From a virus: 64,000 bases of DNA. A program made the position numbers and the translations under genes. Below, piece after piece: positions 52,607 to 61,412 of the stretch. Position 1 is the first letter of the stretch; every line of letters begins with the position of its first letter. The notes below the pieces were generated by a model. That model was not told where the DNA came from. It ran no database searches and saw only the letters and a list, made by a program, of their open reading frames with translations. The stretch spans positions 34,740 to 98,739 of IMG/VR virus record IMGVR_UViG_3300042373_000871; one strand, 5' to 3'.

Positions 52607-55540
52607 TTAATTAATAAACTCTTCCCATCCTTCAGACGCTAAGTCATAAATGTAATCAGGACTCATTCCTCGTTTTTCCCAATATTTAATCTCACCCTCA
52701 CTAATATCTAACACATCCTCTTTTAATCTATCTTGGTCACCTTCTTTAAATGGAACACCATTTATAAGTTCAGATTGTTCTTTAGTGAAAAACCCTCTAT
52801 CTTCAGGATTAACAACAATTAATTGTTCTCTAACTTCTTCTTTAAACACAACCAATAACGGACCAATTCGTTTATTAAATGTTGAGATGGCTCTCTCCAC
52901 ATTATAATCACCTCTCATATCCGGATTGTTTTCAATTTCAGTTTGGTCTAACATATAACAATTTAATTGTATCGCCGAATCAGTATTATCAGCATTTACA
53001 AGTCTATATGCAACATCCGTTGGAACACCATTCATCGCTTCTTTCATTGGCTCGTCAGAACGAACCCAATTATCGTCAGACCAAGATTTTTCCCAACCAT
53101 TTTTTAATAAAAACTTTTCTTTTTCTTTATAATGTGTGGAATCATATGATGAAAAATATAATTCTATTTGTTTTTCAGACCAACCTTTTTTAGGTTTATT
53201 CACTTTTTGAACATCTCCGTGAGACGCTTTAATACCATTATTAACATAACTAATAACATCACCTAACGAAACTTTTAAATCGTGTTTAATCGCCAATTCC
53301 ATATGAGCCATTCTACTCATTAAGGAACCCGCCTTAGTTTTCATACCACATCTTTTTTTATAGTCATCAATAGATAACTTAACCTTAGCTCTCTGAGCAA
53401 TCTTCATAAGAGGAATATCTTTATCATAGATTTTTTGTAGGTATTCATAATACCATTCAATAAATTCTTGACCTTTACCTTCCAATAATAATTTTACACC
53501 TTTATCTAAAAAGTCCTCAATATATAGTGGAAGTTTTTTAGATTTAATAGTATTACCGGTAAGTTTAATTTTACCACTCGCCTCCATAACCGCATAGTTC
53601 TTACGAGCCAAATTAATACAAGATGGCCAAGTACCATCGGTATCCAACGCCATCTCACCTCTCATAAACATATCGTTAAATTCCGCAACGTCGGCATCAT
53701 CTCCGGTATATTCTTCACCTTCTTTAACTTTCCAATTCAAACCTTTACCAATGTAACGTCTATTCTCCCATCCTTCAGGTTTAGAGAAATTGACACCATC
53801 GGTATCCATTACTAGTGGTGTATATCCTTTCTTCATAAAGAACTTAATCATCTGACGGAGATATTGTCTTCCGGTGCAAGTAATCTGTTCACCCATAAAC
53901 ATATCCCCCCATTCATAAACGTGTGGTGCGGATAACGCCCCAAACATCGAGTTAATGAATATCTTAATCGGTAATTGTTTTCGGTCATATGATAAGGACT
54001 TTTTACGGTCAGTTTCATAGAACTCACCCGCCAAGTTTTTATACATAATACGAGCATTACGGAAGTAAGCTAACATACCTTTCATTCCCCCCATAACATC
54101 ACACTCGGGAAACACATCGTGAACCAACTGAATAGATGGGTATAGAGACGAGTAGTCAAGTTTAAGTACATTGGTAGAGTAACCAACTTTAAGTAGTCGT
54201 GAAAGTCCTCCTACGAAGTCGGTCTTATCTTCTTTTTGAGGTATTGCAAGTTTATTCTTATATGACCAAGCTAACATAATCATTCTCCATAATGTGGCAG
54301 TTCCCATCGTGGAAACTCTTTCATATGTTGTTGGTACCATTGACGCTAATAGAAACGTTCCTTGGTTGAATTCATCATCCACTGTCAGCGTTTCCTCCAA
54401 GTCATCGTCAAGATATCTCTCTACAATGTTATCACCTGTTACCTTTAAGTATTTACCCGGAAATCTTGTGTCCAAATTATCAAAGGCGGGATTATCCGCT
54501 TTCTTGTATTTTCCATTCTCAACATTTAACCAATACTCCTCTTTTTTAGCATACATCGGACCAATATCTAAATGGTCAATATAAACTCGGTCAGGAGCTT
54601 CAGCTTTAATATATTGAGTAATGTACTTTAACCCTGCAGATTTAATACTTGAGTTGATTGCTTGTGCTCTACGAACAGAGTGAATAATATCAATGATATT
54701 ATAACCCCATAATTGAGTTTGAGAATATCTCTCAACCTCATTCGCAAGTTTTAACATACCATCTTTTTGCCCGATAGGTCTTGCAGGATTTAAAGATTTT
54801 GCAATCTTTTTGATGTCCAAGTTAAGTGCTTTACATCTTTCAAATATCCAAAACCAGTCGAAGTTTGCTGAGTTGTATCCACCAATGATTGAAGGTTTAA
54901 GTTCATCAATAATTTTGAAGAATTCTACCAACCCTCTACGTTCTTGGTCTTCATCAGCACACTCAATAACTTTTTGGTATCCTTTATTAGTTTTGATTCC
55001 AATCATAAATATACGACCATCTTTAGGTTCTAAAGCAGTCGTCTCCAAGTCAAATCCGAGTCTAGTTATGTCGTTATACTCTTCATATCCTTTGAATAAT
55101 CTTTTCTCTCTTGAAATAAGGAATTGTTCTACCGGTGGAAGTACCGTTAATTTACCTTTTGTTTTTTCACCCCATGGGTCTACACCACCATCTCTAAAGA
55201 ATTGAATAAGTGAACGATACCCTTTCATTGACTTAACCATAAACTTAAGACCTTTTTCTAATCTCTCATTACCTTTGGTTTCTAATTTATCAATGATAAT
55301 ACCATGTTTCTTCATCGCCTCTTTTTGTTGGTCTTTAGATTTTGAATAAAAATTCAAATCTCTTAAGTCCCCAACCCAAGCAAATGCCGTAAATGTGTCT
55401 TTTTTGATTATCTTTCCCTGACCAGGGATTTCTTTAATTTTGTAGATAGCATCCGATGCGTAATCATACTCGATTGCAACGATGTGCTCTTCAGGGTCAT
55501 TCCCCTCAAGGAATGCTTTAATTTCTTCTTGTGTTACCAT
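52607..55540 (-). CDS. 43: Family-B replicative DNA polymerase gp43
   Basis: The phage replicative polymerase, 977 aa (T4 gp43 is 898). The N-terminal 3'-5' exonuclease has Exo I D164/E166 (LGFDLETTAL), Exo II YNSANFDWFW (D228) and an Exo III-type region near GYNIIDIIHSVR (about 279-290). Polymerase motif A is LDYSSLYPSI (D462), motif B KIFINSMFGAL (about 526-535) and motif C VMDTDGVNFS (D579, D581). All catalytic aspartates are present and no intein or intron interrupts the motifs. The extra length is in the C-terminal thumb region. It ends at the bidirectional terminator and starts behind an A-rich leader. Confidence 0.97.
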   Translation of the reverse strand: MVTQEEIKAFLEGNDPEEHIVAIEYDYASDAIYKIKEIPGQGKIIKKDTFTAFAWVGDLRDLNFYSKSKDQQKEAMKKHGIIIDKLETKGNERLEKGLKFMVKSMKGYRSLIQFFRDGGVDPWGEKTKGKLTVLPPVEQFLISREKRLFKGYEEYNDITRLGFDLETTALEPKDGRIFMIGIKTNKGYQKVIECADEDQERRGLVEFFKIIDELKPSIIGGYNSANFDWFWIFERCKALNLDIKKIAKSLNPARPIGQKDGMLKLANEVERYSQTQLWGYNIIDIIHSVRRAQAINSSIKSAGLKYITQYIKAEAPDRVYIDHLDIGPMYAKKEEYWLNVENGKYKKADNPAFDNLDTRFPGKYLKVTGDNIVERYLDDDLEETLTVDDEFNQGTFLLASMVPTTYERVSTMGTATLWRMIMLAWSYKNKLAIPQKEDKTDFVGGLSRLLKVGYSTNVLKLDYSSLYPSIQLVHDVFPECDVMGGMKGMLAYFRNARIMYKNLAGEFYETDRKKSLSYDRKQLPIKIFINSMFGALSAPHVYEWGDMFMGEQITCTGRQYLRQMIKFFMKKGYTPLVMDTDGVNFSKPEGWENRRYIGKGLNWKVKEGEEYTGDDADVAEFNDMFMRGEMALDTDGTWPSCINLARKNYAVMEASGKIKLTGNTIKSKKLPLYIEDFLDKGVKLLLEGKGQEFIEWYYEYLQKIYDKDIPLMKIAQRAKVKLSIDDYKKRCGMKTKAGSLMSRMAHMELAIKHDLKVSLGDVISYVNNGIKASHGDVQKVNKPKKGWSEKQIELYFSSYDSTHYKEKEKFLLKNGWEKSWSDDNWVRSDEPMKEAMNGVPTDVAYRLVNADNTDSAIQLNCYMLDQTEIENNPDMRGDYNVERAISTFNKRIGPLLVVFKEEVREQLIVVNPEDRGFFTKEQSELINGVPFKEGDQDRLKEDVLDISEGEIKYWEKRGMSPDYIYDLASEGWEEFIN

Positions 55541-55599
55541 TTTATATTTTTTAGAATGACATATTCGCTCCGATTTTAAATCAGGTTTGTCTTGTTTCT

Positions 55600-55606
55600 A
55601 TAAATA
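55600..55606 (-). promoter_or_regulatory. TATTTAT element upstream of DNA polymerase
   Basis: Coding-strand TATATTTATAGAAACAAG, 59 nt before the polymerase ATG at 55540. This is the longest spacing among the copies listed, so the leader would be unusually long or the match may be incidental. Confidence 0.3.
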
Positions 55607-55638
55607 TAAAAGATAATAATTAATAAATCAATTTTAGA

Positions 55639-56484
55639 TTAATGACATGGAAGTAAATTATTAAAATTAACAATTCCGGTGATTATAGAATTAAAAACGG
55701 TAATTACTTGATATCCGTTTACTTGAGTAACATAACTACCATCATTAATCAATGAAATTGTTTGTCCATTAGGGTCACTATAAATTGTTCCACCTATTTG
55801 TAATGGGGTGTACATATAATAATTCTCACCACCAATAATATAAAAAGGAGGGGCTAATACATAATCTTCAACAATACATTTAATTAGTTGAGGTCCGTCA
55901 GCAATAAAATCAATAAATAAATGACCAATATCATCATAAATACCTGAACCCATATTAACTTCAGATAATACAGGAACTGTTGTGGTTGTGGTTGTAGTAT
56001 GATTAATTGTGGTAGTAGTTGTAGTACAAGGACAACATTCTGTAGTTGTTGTTGTAGTATAAGGTCCATTAATACAACAAGGAAATTCTGACACGTAACA
56101 ACTATCATAAACTAAATCATCCGCAATAAACGAATCTTGAACATTAATAAATAATTCTTCACGTATTGGTAATATAAGAACACCATCAGAATTTCTTAAC
56201 ATAAACTGACCGGCATATCTACCAACTCTATTAGTATCTCTTGGAGTAAATTGATAGTAAATGTAATATTCAGGACCGGAGTTTAAATCAACAAAAGTTT
56301 TTTCAACAAACCCTGCGGGTCTTGAACTTATTTTTGGAATACCGGTTTCTACGTCAACCATTGAGAAGAAAATGGCCGATTCTTCAATCATATCCATAAA
56401 CTTATTATAGTCACTTCTTCCGTCTTTAACCACTTGTAACTTTAGTACCGGTAAGGTTGCGTTTTTCTTTATAAAAAAATCCAT
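55639..56484 (-). CDS. Thr-tract, Cys-containing virion-type protein, 281 aa
   Basis: The N-terminal half (MDFFIKKNATLPVLKLQVVK, then NSGPEYYIYYQFTPRDTNRV and YAGQFMLRNSDGVLILPIRE) resembles a small beta-sandwich of the kind seen in neck or head decoration proteins. The middle holds three Thr blocks separated by Cys and His spacers (TTTTTTECCPCTTTTTTINH, then TTTTTTTVP). The C-terminal half is a further strand-rich domain ending NNLLPCH. It lies between the DNA polymerase gene and the glycosyltransferase operon. I infer a surface-exposed virion protein whose Thr stalk is a glycan acceptor. No enzyme motif is seen. Confidence 0.6.
   Translation of the reverse strand: MDFFIKKNATLPVLKLQVVKDGRSDYNKFMDMIEESAIFFSMVDVETGIPKISSRPAGFVEKTFVDLNSGPEYYIYYQFTPRDTNRVGRYAGQFMLRNSDGVLILPIREELFINVQDSFIADDLVYDSCYVSEFPCCINGPYTTTTTTECCPCTTTTTTINHTTTTTTTVPVLSEVNMGSGIYDDIGHLFIDFIADGPQLIKCIVEDYVLAPPFYIIGGENYYMYTPLQIGGTIYSDPNGQTISLINDGSYVTQVNGYQVITVFNSIITGIVNFNNLLPCH
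55976..56060 (-). repeat. Thr-codon tract in the 281-aa protein
   Basis: Mixed ACA/ACT/ACC codons encode blocks of 6, 6 and 7 Thr, separated by ECCPC and INH spacers. It is the same style as the sheath tract at 43535-43635, including the Thr-Thr-x-C-x-Thr arrangement, though the two host proteins are otherwise unrelated. Confidence 0.75.
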
Positions 56485-56499
56485 CTATTGTTTTTATTT

Positions 56500-56506
56500 A
56501 TAAATA
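56500..56506 (-). promoter_or_regulatory. TATTTAT element before the 281-aa gene
   Basis: Coding-strand GTATTTATAAATAAAAAC, 15 nt before the ATG at 56484. It includes the TATTTATAAATA dyad, in the 46-base gap below the glycosylation operon. Confidence 0.45.
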
Positions 56507-56530
56507 CTTTGCTTTCCAAAAATAAACAAA

Positions 56531-58213
56531 TTAACTTTCTTTTCTTAACGAACCATCATAATGGTCAAATCTATCATGTTCTGTTGGAGTTAATAATAAT
56601 AACCCAGGTTTAATATTTCCCATAACAGTTTCTTGATAAACATAAGACATTAAAGTTTGCTCAAAAGGGTGAGCCCATTTAGTTTCTAAAAAACATTTAT
56701 AGTTTCCTTCTCTACTTACAACAATAGGCCAATTACATACATAAACTTCACCTGTCACGTATGGTAATCCATCGTAAGATTTAATATTTTCAAATTTTGT
56801 TTTAGGTGAATTAGGTTCTAACCCATGTTCAGGTAATCTCGGATTATCGGGCCAATGTCTTTGTCTAAAATCTTGTGGAACATTATACCAACTCCATTGA
56901 GTACCATTATCACCAAAAAATTCAGTAAAATTAAGTTTTAAAAAATCAAAATTTTCTTTTTTTACTATTTCTAAAGATTTTTTATATAAATTGGATACCC
57001 ATCTGTTAAACCCATTTTTACATGTTTCATTTTTGTTAGGATAAAATGCCATATCATCTTCAAACCAAAAATAATAATCGTGATTTGTTTTATCAAAGTG
57101 GTCAGCAACAAAGATACGTCCACCAACTATACCGATATTATCTTTCTTAATATGTTCAAACCCATATTGTTCACATAACTCAACATATCTTGGAGTTGTT
57201 GATAAATCGGTCGAATTATTTAATAAATATTTTTTAGGTTTTTCAACAAAATCTTTATCATAATCCAACATAGATTGAATTAACACTTCAAATTGTTTTG
57301 GAGAATTAAAAGTTATCACATATAAACCAACATTATCTGTATTGATTTGAGGTTTATTATTTTGTACAAAATCTTTTGTATATTTTTTTAACTCTTCAAA
57401 GAAAGGCCAAACTAAACCATTACCCTCAATTTCAAATCTATATATTAAATCTTTATGTTTATAAGAAAGTATTGTAAATAAACATTCATCGGCACCCATT
57501 AACCCTTCTTTTAACGTATCGTGCATTACTGAATAATAATAGTCATTCATTTGGTGAATGTTATTTTTACTCCCACCAAAAAAACCGCCTCGACACACAT
57601 AACTAACGTAATCGGTATTACAGTAACGAGCCATAGCTTTTCTTTCAAATCCATGAATCTCTTCATTACCATCATAAGGATATGATATTTGAATAAATTT
57701 ATTATTGTTGAAACGAACATAATTTTCCAAATTATCCAAAACATTGTCATGACTGAAATAACCTTTATTAACGGTGTTAGTTAATCCACCATCAACCCAA
57801 AAGAAATAATCACTATTAAACGGATTTATAATTGCGGAGTCATTTAACATAAAAAATTTAGTAAACATCATTGGATTATAATATTTTAATTCAGCTTGGG
57901 GAGATTCGGATAACCATCCCGCAAAATTTCTCCAATTATCTTGTGACCTAATTTTTTCAATATCGTCAAAAAAAGGATTCCAAGATTCAAAATCCTCAAC
58001 ATTTTTAATAAAAATTTTAGTAGGTTTATTACCTCTAATTTTTAATACTTCATCTTCTAATTCTTGGGGAATCCAAATACACATTTGAGCATTTGTCTCT
58101 AACATTTCAAAAAACTTTGTCTTGTAATTTGAAAAATCTCTCTTACCCCACCCATCAAGATTACCGCGACCTAAATCCCAAAGACCGGTAACTATTGTCA
58201 CATTACTATTCAT
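56531..58213 (-). CDS. Two-domain glycosyltransferase: HtrL/YibB-type plus GT-A-like
   Basis: Residues about 1-275 match the HtrL/YibB family: VTIVTGLWDLGRGNLDGW at the start, the MFTKFFMLNDSAI segment, DYFFWVDGGLTNTV with a DxG-type metal site, and later RGGFFGGSKNNI and LMGADECLFTILSYKH. Residues about 295-560 look like a second nucleotide-sugar transferase of GT-A type, with VGLYVITFNSPKQFEVLIQS, the metal-binding-like HDYYFWFEDDMAFYPN, and a C-terminal PYVTGEVYVCNWPIVVS and WAHPFEQTLMSYV. It is the last gene of the operon, one base after the preceding stop. Likely extends glycans; sugar specificity unknown. Confidence 0.75.
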   Translation of the reverse strand: MNSNVTIVTGLWDLGRGNLDGWGKRDFSNYKTKFFEMLETNAQMCIWIPQELEDEVLKIRGNKPTKIFIKNVEDFESWNPFFDDIEKIRSQDNWRNFAGWLSESPQAELKYYNPMMFTKFFMLNDSAIINPFNSDYFFWVDGGLTNTVNKGYFSHDNVLDNLENYVRFNNNKFIQISYPYDGNEEIHGFERKAMARYCNTDYVSYVCRGGFFGGSKNNIHQMNDYYYSVMHDTLKEGLMGADECLFTILSYKHKDLIYRFEIEGNGLVWPFFEELKKYTKDFVQNNKPQINTDNVGLYVITFNSPKQFEVLIQSMLDYDKDFVEKPKKYLLNNSTDLSTTPRYVELCEQYGFEHIKKDNIGIVGGRIFVADHFDKTNHDYYFWFEDDMAFYPNKNETCKNGFNRWVSNLYKKSLEIVKKENFDFLKLNFTEFFGDNGTQWSWYNVPQDFRQRHWPDNPRLPEHGLEPNSPKTKFENIKSYDGLPYVTGEVYVCNWPIVVSREGNYKCFLETKWAHPFEQTLMSYVYQETVMGNIKPGLLLLTPTEHDRFDHYDGSLRKES

Positions 58214-58214
58214 A

Positions 58215-60737
58215 TTATTTTTTTCTAATTATACTGGTATAACTCCATTCAGGTTTAAGTTTAAAAATTTCACACGATTCAATATTTTTTTCAAGATAAT
58301 CACATTCTTCATCTGTCATATAATCTGAAACTATTTTACCTGTTTTATTAAACATTTCTAACATATCAAGTGTTATCGTATTTTTTTCAGATTTCCATAT
58401 TGAATTAACATCATTCTTTACACTAACACTTGTATGTAAATCCTCTAATATGTATATACCACCACTTTTTATACTTTTAAATAATTTAGCAAAAACAACT
58501 TGTTGGTCTTTCATTGCATGACTTCCATCGTCAATAAATAAATCTATATCCACATTATCATTTGAAAACTCGATTAAAGTATTACCAACATTAACATTAA
58601 ATTCTAATAATTTAACTCGATTAAAATCATCAATATTAGCTCTATTCATTTCAAAATCAATACCTATTATTTCCGCATTAGTGAAAAATTCTCTCCATAT
58701 GTTAATTGATTGTCCTTCATGAACACCTAATTCAACAACTTTTTTTGCAGATTCTTTGATTTTATCAAATTCAAGTTGATAAACTTTATCAAAAAAATCA
58801 TGTCCATAATGTTTATCTGTCGTATATTTTTCAGCTAAACCACTTAATTTTGAATAATCATAATTTTCATTTATATTAAAAATTTCATTATGAATCTTAT
58901 CTATAGTTCTATTTTTAATACTACCATACGCATACGCATGAAAAATAAAATTATTATCGTTATATTGTTTCCAATTAAAACTTCTATTTGAAATAATTTT
59001 CATTTTACTAACGTACTCACCTCTATCTTTATATAAATGAGTTAATGCGGTTTGGTCCATCCATAATCTATTAGAATAAAATCCTTCATGATTTAAATCA
59101 TGTTCACCAACTTCAGGTCTTAATTCACAATCAATAGGTTTTAAGTTTTTACAACAAAGAGCCCAATCATTAAGAAATTTTTTACCCCATTCATTATTTT
59201 TTATTAAAAATACTCCGGCGTTCATTAAACTATGAGTACTTTCATCTAATGAGGCGATAAAATAATAATCTTTATCAATAAATTCTTCAATTCTAATATT
59301 AAAATCTGATACTATAGCATCCGTATCTAAAAATAGTATATATTCAGGGTCAAAATTTTCAATAACGTCTAATATTAACTTTGGTTTGTACCAAGTAGGT
59401 GCCGCACCATTTATGTAATCCGTTATTGTTTGATTTGATTTTTCACAAAAATATCCATATCCATTTTCATCACAATATTTTTTATTTATTTTTTCAGCAA
59501 ATGGTCCATGAGTTAAATTACTTGTGTAATATTGTGCGATGTAAATTTTTTTAATTTTATTTGTTTTTAAAATTCTAATAATTAATCCTTTTTCGTCCGG
59601 TTGGATATATTGCGCTTGAGTGTATTCTTTAAAATTCACATCATTTAAAATTTCATATTCATAATTTAAATTTTTAATCATTTTTAAAATAATATTATAG
59701 GTATTTTCATTAATAATAACACCATCATTTAAACTAAAAAAGATATTAATTTCACCGTCTTTTACTATTGTTTTAAGTAAATTATTAAATGTGTTTTCAA
59801 TTTTTAGGTCATGGGGATTTTTAAAATTAAAAACACATAGATTTTGTATAACTTCATCACCATATGTTATTGTTCTATCATATATATCAGATATACTTCT
59901 AGCGTAACCACCATAGTATTCCCAATTATTGTTATCTCGGTCTAACCCATACCAGGCACCTGTCTTACCTTCTGTACCGCTAACTCTATTAGTATTTAAT
60001 TCAATACCTGAAGACCATTCATAATTTAGAATAACTTTTCTATTAGATTTTAAATTATTATAGTAATTACTAATAATAAAATCACAATAATACATTCGTT
60101 TACCTGTTGAATAATGAATTGTTAAATTTTTTTCACCTAAATTATAAAAAGCAGACATGGTATCAATTGTATGAAATTTAACTTCAGGTATTTTTGAAAA
60201 GTGTTGCATTAATGTAGCATCTTCCAAATGATTAGTTTCGTCATGTATATTTAAAATTTCTTCACATATTTTTTTACTGAAGAACATTCCTCCACCACCA
60301 CCTTGTCCGGACCATATAATGTCTTTATCAATAATTTCATTAAAATATTTCTCTAAAACAAATGAATTAACATAGGTGCCATCGTCAACTCTTAAAATAT
60401 AATCAAATTCTCTATTTTTTAATAACCATGTTATGGCTCCTTGAAGTTTTTTAACCATATTAGATGGTTTTTTTTGATGATGTAAATAATAATAGTCATA
60501 TGTATCGGTTTCGGTTAGATGTAAAATTTGATTTTTTTCATCAAAAGATACTTCCGGATTGTCTCCATCAAAAAAAATAACTTCAATATTTTTATCTTTT
60601 AATTTAGATACCCAAGTATCCATACATGGTAATTTTCTAGTTAAATCAGCTCTATCTGATTGTATTGGGTCAAATGGTATATATGACTTTTCACTCATAT
60701 ATTTTTTTGAAGTGTATGCCAGAACGATTAATTTCAT
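58215..60737 (-). CDS. Trifunctional fusion: GT31-like, GT34-like and SAM methyltransferase domains, 840 aa
   Basis: Residues about 1-205 resemble a Fringe/GT31-type transferase (EFDYILRVDDGTYVNSFVLE with D118/D119, then SGQGGGGGMFFSKKICEEI). Residues about 395-620 match GT34/GMA12-type galactosyl/xylosyltransferases (PEYILFLDTDAIVSDFNIRI with DTD 471-473, LMNAGVFLIKNNEWGKKFL, WMDQTALTHLY). Residues about 635-840 are a class I SAM methyltransferase (KVVELGVHEGQSINIWREFF, then IIGIDFE and LFIDDGSHAMKDQQVVF), of the type that O-methylates sugars in macrocin-like pathways. Residues 206-394 are unassigned. It overlaps the SDR gene by 4 nt. Probably builds and methylates one glycan branch. Confidence 0.8.
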   Translation of the reverse strand: MKLIVLAYTSKKYMSEKSYIPFDPIQSDRADLTRKLPCMDTWVSKLKDKNIEVIFFDGDNPEVSFDEKNQILHLTETDTYDYYYLHHQKKPSNMVKKLQGAITWLLKNREFDYILRVDDGTYVNSFVLEKYFNEIIDKDIIWSGQGGGGGMFFSKKICEEILNIHDETNHLEDATLMQHFSKIPEVKFHTIDTMSAFYNLGEKNLTIHYSTGKRMYYCDFIISNYYNNLKSNRKVILNYEWSSGIELNTNRVSGTEGKTGAWYGLDRDNNNWEYYGGYARSISDIYDRTITYGDEVIQNLCVFNFKNPHDLKIENTFNNLLKTIVKDGEINIFFSLNDGVIINENTYNIILKMIKNLNYEYEILNDVNFKEYTQAQYIQPDEKGLIIRILKTNKIKKIYIAQYYTSNLTHGPFAEKINKKYCDENGYGYFCEKSNQTITDYINGAAPTWYKPKLILDVIENFDPEYILFLDTDAIVSDFNIRIEEFIDKDYYFIASLDESTHSLMNAGVFLIKNNEWGKKFLNDWALCCKNLKPIDCELRPEVGEHDLNHEGFYSNRLWMDQTALTHLYKDRGEYVSKMKIISNRSFNWKQYNDNNFIFHAYAYGSIKNRTIDKIHNEIFNINENYDYSKLSGLAEKYTTDKHYGHDFFDKVYQLEFDKIKESAKKVVELGVHEGQSINIWREFFTNAEIIGIDFEMNRANIDDFNRVKLLEFNVNVGNTLIEFSNDNVDIDLFIDDGSHAMKDQQVVFAKLFKSIKSGGIYILEDLHTSVSVKNDVNSIWKSEKNTITLDMLEMFNKTGKIVSDYMTDEECDYLEKNIESCEIFKLKPEWSYTSIIRKK

Positions 60738-61411
60738 TTTTTATAATATTTTTTTATAATTTGATATGGATTAGTATTTAAATTTTTAATGTTTAAATCA
60801 TTATAATATTTTGATATGTGGTTATCATATAAAATAGATTCGTTATCGTTTAATAATTCAATTTTATGGCCATTTATTTTATTTATTTTAATTAGATAAT
60901 TAACTATATCAATAACTTTAATTTTATTATCTAACGTAATATTAAGTTTACCATTTATTTTTTCATTAATTAAAAAATTAACAATTTTTGGTAAATCATC
61001 AACATCAATTAAATCTCTATATGTACCATTTTTTACTTGTATAATATCATTATTTAATAAAGAGTTATACATAAATGGTAATAATTGTTTTTTGTTTTTT
61101 GTGTTACCAACAACATTAGGTAATCTTAATATTAAAAAATTAGTTGAGTTATTTTCAATATATGATTCCATAAATAATTTATGTTTAACATAGTTGGTAT
61201 AATCGTACCTTAACACACTTAATGTACTAAAATATACTATAATGTTATTTTTATTTTTTATTAAAACTTGTTTTAATAAATCATATTCTTTTTTATATTT
61301 TAAAATATCGTTTTCTGTTGAATCGGCAACCCCGGAAGCAAAAACACACACAGATTTAAAATTATAAGTTTTAAAAGATTCTGCAATCATTCCATTCCCT
61401 ATAATTTTCAT
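60734..61411 (-). CDS. NAD-dependent sugar epimerase/reductase-like protein (SDR), 225 aa
   Basis: A short extended-SDR protein. N-terminal KIIGNGMIAESFKTYNF is a reduced Rossmann Gly motif. YFSTLSVLRYD carries the catalytic-region Ser, YVKHK is a YxxxK catalytic pair, LRLPNVVGNTKNKKQL is the conserved RLPNVYG-type segment, and YRDLIDVDDLPKIVNFL is the RD(F/L)IxVxD element. These are typical of dTDP/UDP-sugar epimerases and reductases. It is shorter than the usual ~300 residues, with the N-terminal Rossmann part trimmed. One base separates it from the GT60-like gene, so it probably makes or modifies the nucleotide sugar used by its neighbours. Confidence 0.72.
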   Translation of the reverse strand: MKIIGNGMIAESFKTYNFKSVCVFASGVADSTENDILKYKKEYDLLKQVLIKNKNNIIVYFSTLSVLRYDYTNYVKHKLFMESYIENNSTNFLILRLPNVVGNTKNKKQLLPFMYNSLLNNDIIQVKNGTYRDLIDVDDLPKIVNFLINEKINGKLNITLDNKIKVIDIVNYLIKINKINGHKIELLNDNESILYDNHISKYYNDLNIKNLNTNPYQIIKKYYKK

Positions 61412-61412
61412 A

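Noticed and set aside
55600-55606. Canonical T4 late promoter TATAAATA on the coding strand
   Set aside because: At most sites the coding strand carries the inverted form TATTTAT. TATAAATA appears on the same strand only where the sequence is a dyad, so T4 identity is not claimed.
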